Assembly: GCF_015097055.1 (NCBI RefSeq) | Contig: NZ_AP023366.1 | Span: 596,501-660,500 of the forward strand | Source of the DNA: Effusibacillus dendaii | GTDB lineage: Bacteria > Bacillota > Bacilli > Tumebacillales > Effusibacillaceae | Direction of reading: 5' to 3' | Length of the DNA: 64,000 bases | Shown here: positions 61,259-64,000 of the stretch, in pieces | Layout: the number at the start of each line of letters is the position of its first letter | Numbering within the stretch: the stretch's first letter is position 1 | Translations under genes and position numbers: made by a program | The notes under the pieces: model-generated | Databases searched by the model: none | Told to the model about the DNA's origin: nothing | The model's input: the letters and a program-made list of their open reading frames with translations, nothing else

Positions 61259-63196
61259 ATGACAAATTTCAACCCCTCTATGCGTCTAAAAATAAAAGGG
61301 GACACGTTTTTTCTCCCTGATCCAAACCAAGGTGTGTATTTTCTGAATAACATAGGCTCGTTTCATATGGAAGGCAAAACGATCGATCAATGGATTGAAA
61401 AACTGATTCCGGTGCTCAACGGGGAGCATACGTTGGAGGATTTGACAGACGGATTGCCTGACAAATACCGGGAACAGGTATATGAAATCGCGGAAGTGTT
61501 GTACCAAAATGGCATTGTTCGGGATGTAAGCCAAGACCGTCCCCATCAATTGACGGATGAAGTTCTCAAAAAGTATGCTTCTCAAATTGAATTTTTAGAT
61601 TGTTTTGCTGATTCAGGCGCATACCGTTTTCAGTGCTATCGTCAATCGAAAGTGTTGGCCGTCGGCTCTGGTCCAATTTTTGTTTCTTTGGTTGCGGCGT
61701 TATTCGAATCCGGATTGCCTAAGTTTCACATGCTGGTCACAGACTCGGTGCCCACTAATCGGCTGCGGTTGGTGGAGCTGGAGGAACATGCCCGCCAAAC
61801 GGACCTTGATGTGGCGGTAGAGGAGGTCATCCTGCACGAGTGGACGGCGTGTGGTTGGCGGGAGGCTGTGCAGCCGTTTGATTTCATTTTGTATGTATCG
61901 CAGGTGGGCGATTTCGAAGAACTGCGTGATCTTCATGCGATTTGCAGGGAGGAGGGTAAGGTGTTACTCCCTGCCATATGTCTGTATCAGGCAGGGCTGG
62001 CAGGTCCACTGGTCCATCCGGAGTCTGACGGATGTTGGGAGTCGGCATGGCGACGCATACACAAACCTGCGGTCTGTAAAGACCCGCAACTGCACAGCTT
62101 CTCCTCCACTGCGGGAGCGTTGTTGGCAAATGTGATCGTGTTTGAATTGCTAAAAACGGTTACGAAAATTGCCAAATCGGAATTGATGAATAAACTGTTC
62201 CTGCTAGATTTGGAGACATTGGAAGGAAACTGGCATTCGTTCAACCCCCATCCCCTGGTAACCGGACATGCGGCTGTCGAAAGGATGGAGGATCTCGATT
62301 TCCGGTTCGAACTGAATTTGATCAATCGTGGATCGAACGGATTGCTTCCCTACTTCAACCAATTAACATCGGCGGAAACAGGGATTTTCCATGTCTGGGA
62401 GGAGGGGGATTTGAAGCAACTTCCTTTGGCTCAGTGCCGCGTACAATCATCCGACCCGCTGTCAGAGGGACCGGCAGAACTGTTACCGGAGATTGTCTGT
62501 ACGGGTTTAACACATGAAGAGGCACGGCGGGAAGCGGGGTTAACCGGAATTGAAGTGTATGCGTCACGAATGGTCGATCTGCTCATATCGAAGCTTCGGC
62601 CCCATCAGGAAGAATTTGTCGGTGTGGGAGCAGGGGAAACAGTTGCAGAAGGGGTTTGCCGTGGGTTGCAAAAATGTTTGGTTGAGGAACTGGGGAAGCA
62701 ACTAGTGGTTCAGAACCCTATTGTCTTTCAGGTGCAATTAAGTAACGTAAGAGATAATGGTTGTCGTTTCTATTTACAGGCATTGACCGAGATGCAGGGG
62801 GAACCGATCATTGGGTTGGGAGAAGAATTATATGGGTTCCCGGTGGTGTGGGTAGGTACGAATGGCCGCTGGTATGGCAGTGTTGGCTTGAATGTGACGA
62901 AGGCGTTGCGGAACGCATTGCAACAGGCTTTGCTGAAGGAACAAAATCAAGAGGCGTACCTTATGCCGCAATCGTTGGTGACTTCGTCCGTGCATTTGGA
63001 AGAAAGGGGTTCACAAACTCTTATGATCCCCTCGTATAAAGAGGGGGAACACTCGGAGGTTTTACAGTCTGCCCTGCAAACGTTGAAAAATAACAAGAAG
63101 CGACTTTTAGTCTTTGATATGGCGGTGGAACCGTTTTTTAAACAGGAACTTGCAGGAGTTTTCGGAGTTATTGTACGAGAGGAGGAATCCTGTTGA
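61259..63196 (+). CDS. Thiazole-containing bacteriocin maturation protein (ThiF-like, TOMM)
   Basis: 645 residues from ATG 61259 behind AGGAGGAGTG; the longer frame from 61208 is not supported. The N-terminal about 95 residues (RLKIKGDTFFLPDPNQGVYF) resemble a RiPP-recognition winged helix. A degraded Rossmann/E1-like region follows (KVLAVGSGPIFVSLVAALFE) without clear adenylation residues. The rest is family-specific. Proteins of this type occur only with heterocycloanthracin-like precursors and are thought to help bind or process the leader. It overlaps the next gene by 4 bp. Confidence 0.88.
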   Translation: MTNFNPSMRLKIKGDTFFLPDPNQGVYFLNNIGSFHMEGKTIDQWIEKLIPVLNGEHTLEDLTDGLPDKYREQVYEIAEVLYQNGIVRDVSQDRPHQLTDEVLKKYASQIEFLDCFADSGAYRFQCYRQSKVLAVGSGPIFVSLVAALFESGLPKFHMLVTDSVPTNRLRLVELEEHARQTDLDVAVEEVILHEWTACGWREAVQPFDFILYVSQVGDFEELRDLHAICREEGKVLLPAICLYQAGLAGPLVHPESDGCWESAWRRIHKPAVCKDPQLHSFSSTAGALLANVIVFELLKTVTKIAKSELMNKLFLLDLETLEGNWHSFNPHPLVTGHAAVERMEDLDFRFELNLINRGSNGLLPYFNQLTSAETGIFHVWEEGDLKQLPLAQCRVQSSDPLSEGPAELLPEIVCTGLTHEEARREAGLTGIEVYASRMVDLLISKLRPHQEEFVGVGAGETVAEGVCRGLQKCLVEELGKQLVVQNPIVFQVQLSNVRDNGCRFYLQALTEMQGEPIIGLGEELYGFPVVWVGTNGRWYGSVGLNVTKALRNALQQALLKEQNQEAYLMPQSLVTSSVHLEERGSQTLMIPSYKEGEHSEVLQSALQTLKNNKKRLLVFDMAVEPFFKQELAGVFGVIVREEESC

Positions 63197-64000
63197 GTTC
63201 TGCTGTGACTATTGTTGGAGAAGGGCTTTTGGCTGACTTCGTGTACGCACAACTTTCTGATGAATACCGGGTCATTCGTCGGACGGATTTCAAGGCAGGA
63301 AGATTGAATAGAACGGATTTGGTTCTGGTATTGCATGATGCCTGGAACCCCTCCTTTCATAAGCAGGCGGAAGATATGCTGCAGCCCATTGGGATCCCGT
63401 GGCTTCGCGGTTTTGTTTTATTTGGAGAGGGCGTGATCGGACCACTGGTTCGCCCAGGTATGTCGGGGTGCTCCCAATGTGCGGACATGCGGCAGCTCAT
63501 GGCGGGACACGACCGCAAGGAGATGTGGGAGTTGCAAAAGAAAGTAACGACCCATGGGGGAATACGGCGTGACCAGTGGGCGTCGCGCACGGGGCTTTTG
63601 TACATGGCACACCTGGTTGTGGCTGAGGTACAGAAGGTGTTGCAAAACAACAGGGCCTACTTGGAAGGGCAGGTGATTTTAATCAACCTGAATACGTTAA
63701 AGAGTTCACGTCACTTTTTTCTGCCCGATCCACTGTGTCCCGTTTGTAGTCGATTACCCGACGATTCACCGATAGCGGCTCGAATTTCACTGCAACCAAG
63801 TCCGAAAATCCACGCAAACAGTTACCGTTGCCGTTCGATGGATGATCTGAAGGATGTTTTGGTCAAAGATTATCTGGATTACCGGACTGGCTTTTTGAAT
63901 GGGAAAATGCATGACCTTGTGTCACCGTTTGCCGGTGTAAGTGTGAATCTGCCGTTGCTTATGGGGGACGAGGCCACAGCTGGCCGGACTCATTCATATG
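63193..64000 (+). CDS. TOMM leader-binding/YcaO-type cyclodehydratase (3' end beyond window)
   Basis: TTG at 63193 after GAGGAGGAATCC overlaps the previous stop (TTGA). 269 residues are seen before the window edge. The first part reads TIVGEGLLADFVYAQLSDEY, a peptide-clamp/ThiF-like domain, with zinc-ligand cysteines in SGCSQCADM and LCPVCSRL. Downstream, SPKIHANSYRCRSMDDLKDV and LVSPFAGVSVNLPLL begin the YcaO segment. Fused proteins of this type use ATP to turn core cysteines into thiazolines. The dehydrogenase that would oxidise them should lie beyond the window. Confidence 0.9.
   Translation, partial: MSSAVTIVGEGLLADFVYAQLSDEYRVIRRTDFKAGRLNRTDLVLVLHDAWNPSFHKQAEDMLQPIGIPWLRGFVLFGEGVIGPLVRPGMSGCSQCADMRQLMAGHDRKEMWELQKKVTTHGGIRRDQWASRTGLLYMAHLVVAEVQKVLQNNRAYLEGQVILINLNTLKSSRHFFLPDPLCPVCSRLPDDSPIAARISLQPSPKIHANSYRCRSMDDLKDVLVKDYLDYRTGFLNGKMHDLVSPFAGVSVNLPLLMGDEATAGRTHSY

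Noticed and set aside
1..64000. tRNA, rRNA or known riboswitch genes
   Set aside because: No cloverleaf, rRNA-like stretch or known aptamer core was recognised when reading intergenic regions; a covariance-model search would be decisive.

Overview
This is a low-to-medium GC Firmicute chromosome segment, most likely a Bacillales member of the Alicyclobacillaceae/Tumebacillus/Effusibacillus kind. The evidence is strong Shine-Dalgarno sites with GTG/TTG starts, a mrfA-mrfB pair behind a DinR/LexA-type box, PadR/GntR(FCD)/LysR regulators, a RodA + LytR-CpsA-Psr envelope locus, and a heterocycloanthracin-type bacteriocin locus. The genus is inference only.

Layout. (1) 1-7.6 kb: envelope genes: DUF1003 membrane protein, secreted DUF2334 protein with a C-terminal repeat domain, DUF1232 regulator-like protein, LCP ligase, RodA-like SEDS polymerase, and a lipoprotein. 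(2) 7.7-13.3 kb: a catabolic operon behind a GntR/FCD regulator: aldehyde dehydrogenase, luciferase-like monooxygenase, two flavin reductases, and a broken nitronate monooxygenase. (3) 13.3-16.9 kb: mrfB-mrfA, a DNA-repair exonuclease and helicase, with an SOS-type box. (4) 17-21.5 kb: two decaying genes (YitT-like, quinone oxidoreductase), a FAA-hydrolase and the 23S rRNA methyltransferase RlmD/RlmCD.

(5) 21.4-43.8 kb: a genomic island at the 3' end of rlmD. A 15-bp core (CATGTGGAGTGCGTA) occurs at the rlmD end (21426) and at the end of a large serine recombinase gene (33879), bounding a shrunken conjugative element: parA stub fused by deletion to an NlpC/P60 gene, SHOCT-like ORF and recombinase. 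Its cargo is a four-gene minus-strand operon (24.9-31.2 kb): predicted nuclease-domain effector, ABC-3C middle component, DUF3732 SMC-like ATPase, and an SF2 helicase with a C-terminal PD-(D/E)XK nuclease. This is the best candidate for an under-described defence system. A longer att-like repeat recurs at 43748, so 33.9-43.7 kb may be a second accretion; it holds an intact IS21 element, padR-chrA, a HEPN/MNT toxin-antitoxin pair and several pseudogenes.

(6) 44.3-51.5 kb: a mannose/GDP-sugar-type glycan operon (NDP-sugar pyrophosphorylase, GT4 glycosyltransferase, glycosidase-like protein, phosphomannomutase, phosphomannose isomerase) followed by broken GH130 and ROK genes. (7) 51.6-58.8 kb: arginase-like protein, YebC/PmpR, L,D-transpeptidase, and a LysR-controlled FAD-oxidoreductase/MFS/chemoreceptor-like cluster. 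(8) 58.85-60.44 kb: an IS1380-type element. (9) 60.7 kb to the window end: a TOMM (thiazole/oxazole-modified) bacteriocin locus with a 14-cysteine precursor, a maturation protein and the start of the leader-binding/YcaO cyclodehydratase, which runs off the window.

Pseudogenes are abundant (about a dozen), each usually broken by one or a few small lesions, which suggests recent gene decay or assembly indels in homopolymers. No tRNA, rRNA or CRISPR array was recognised.
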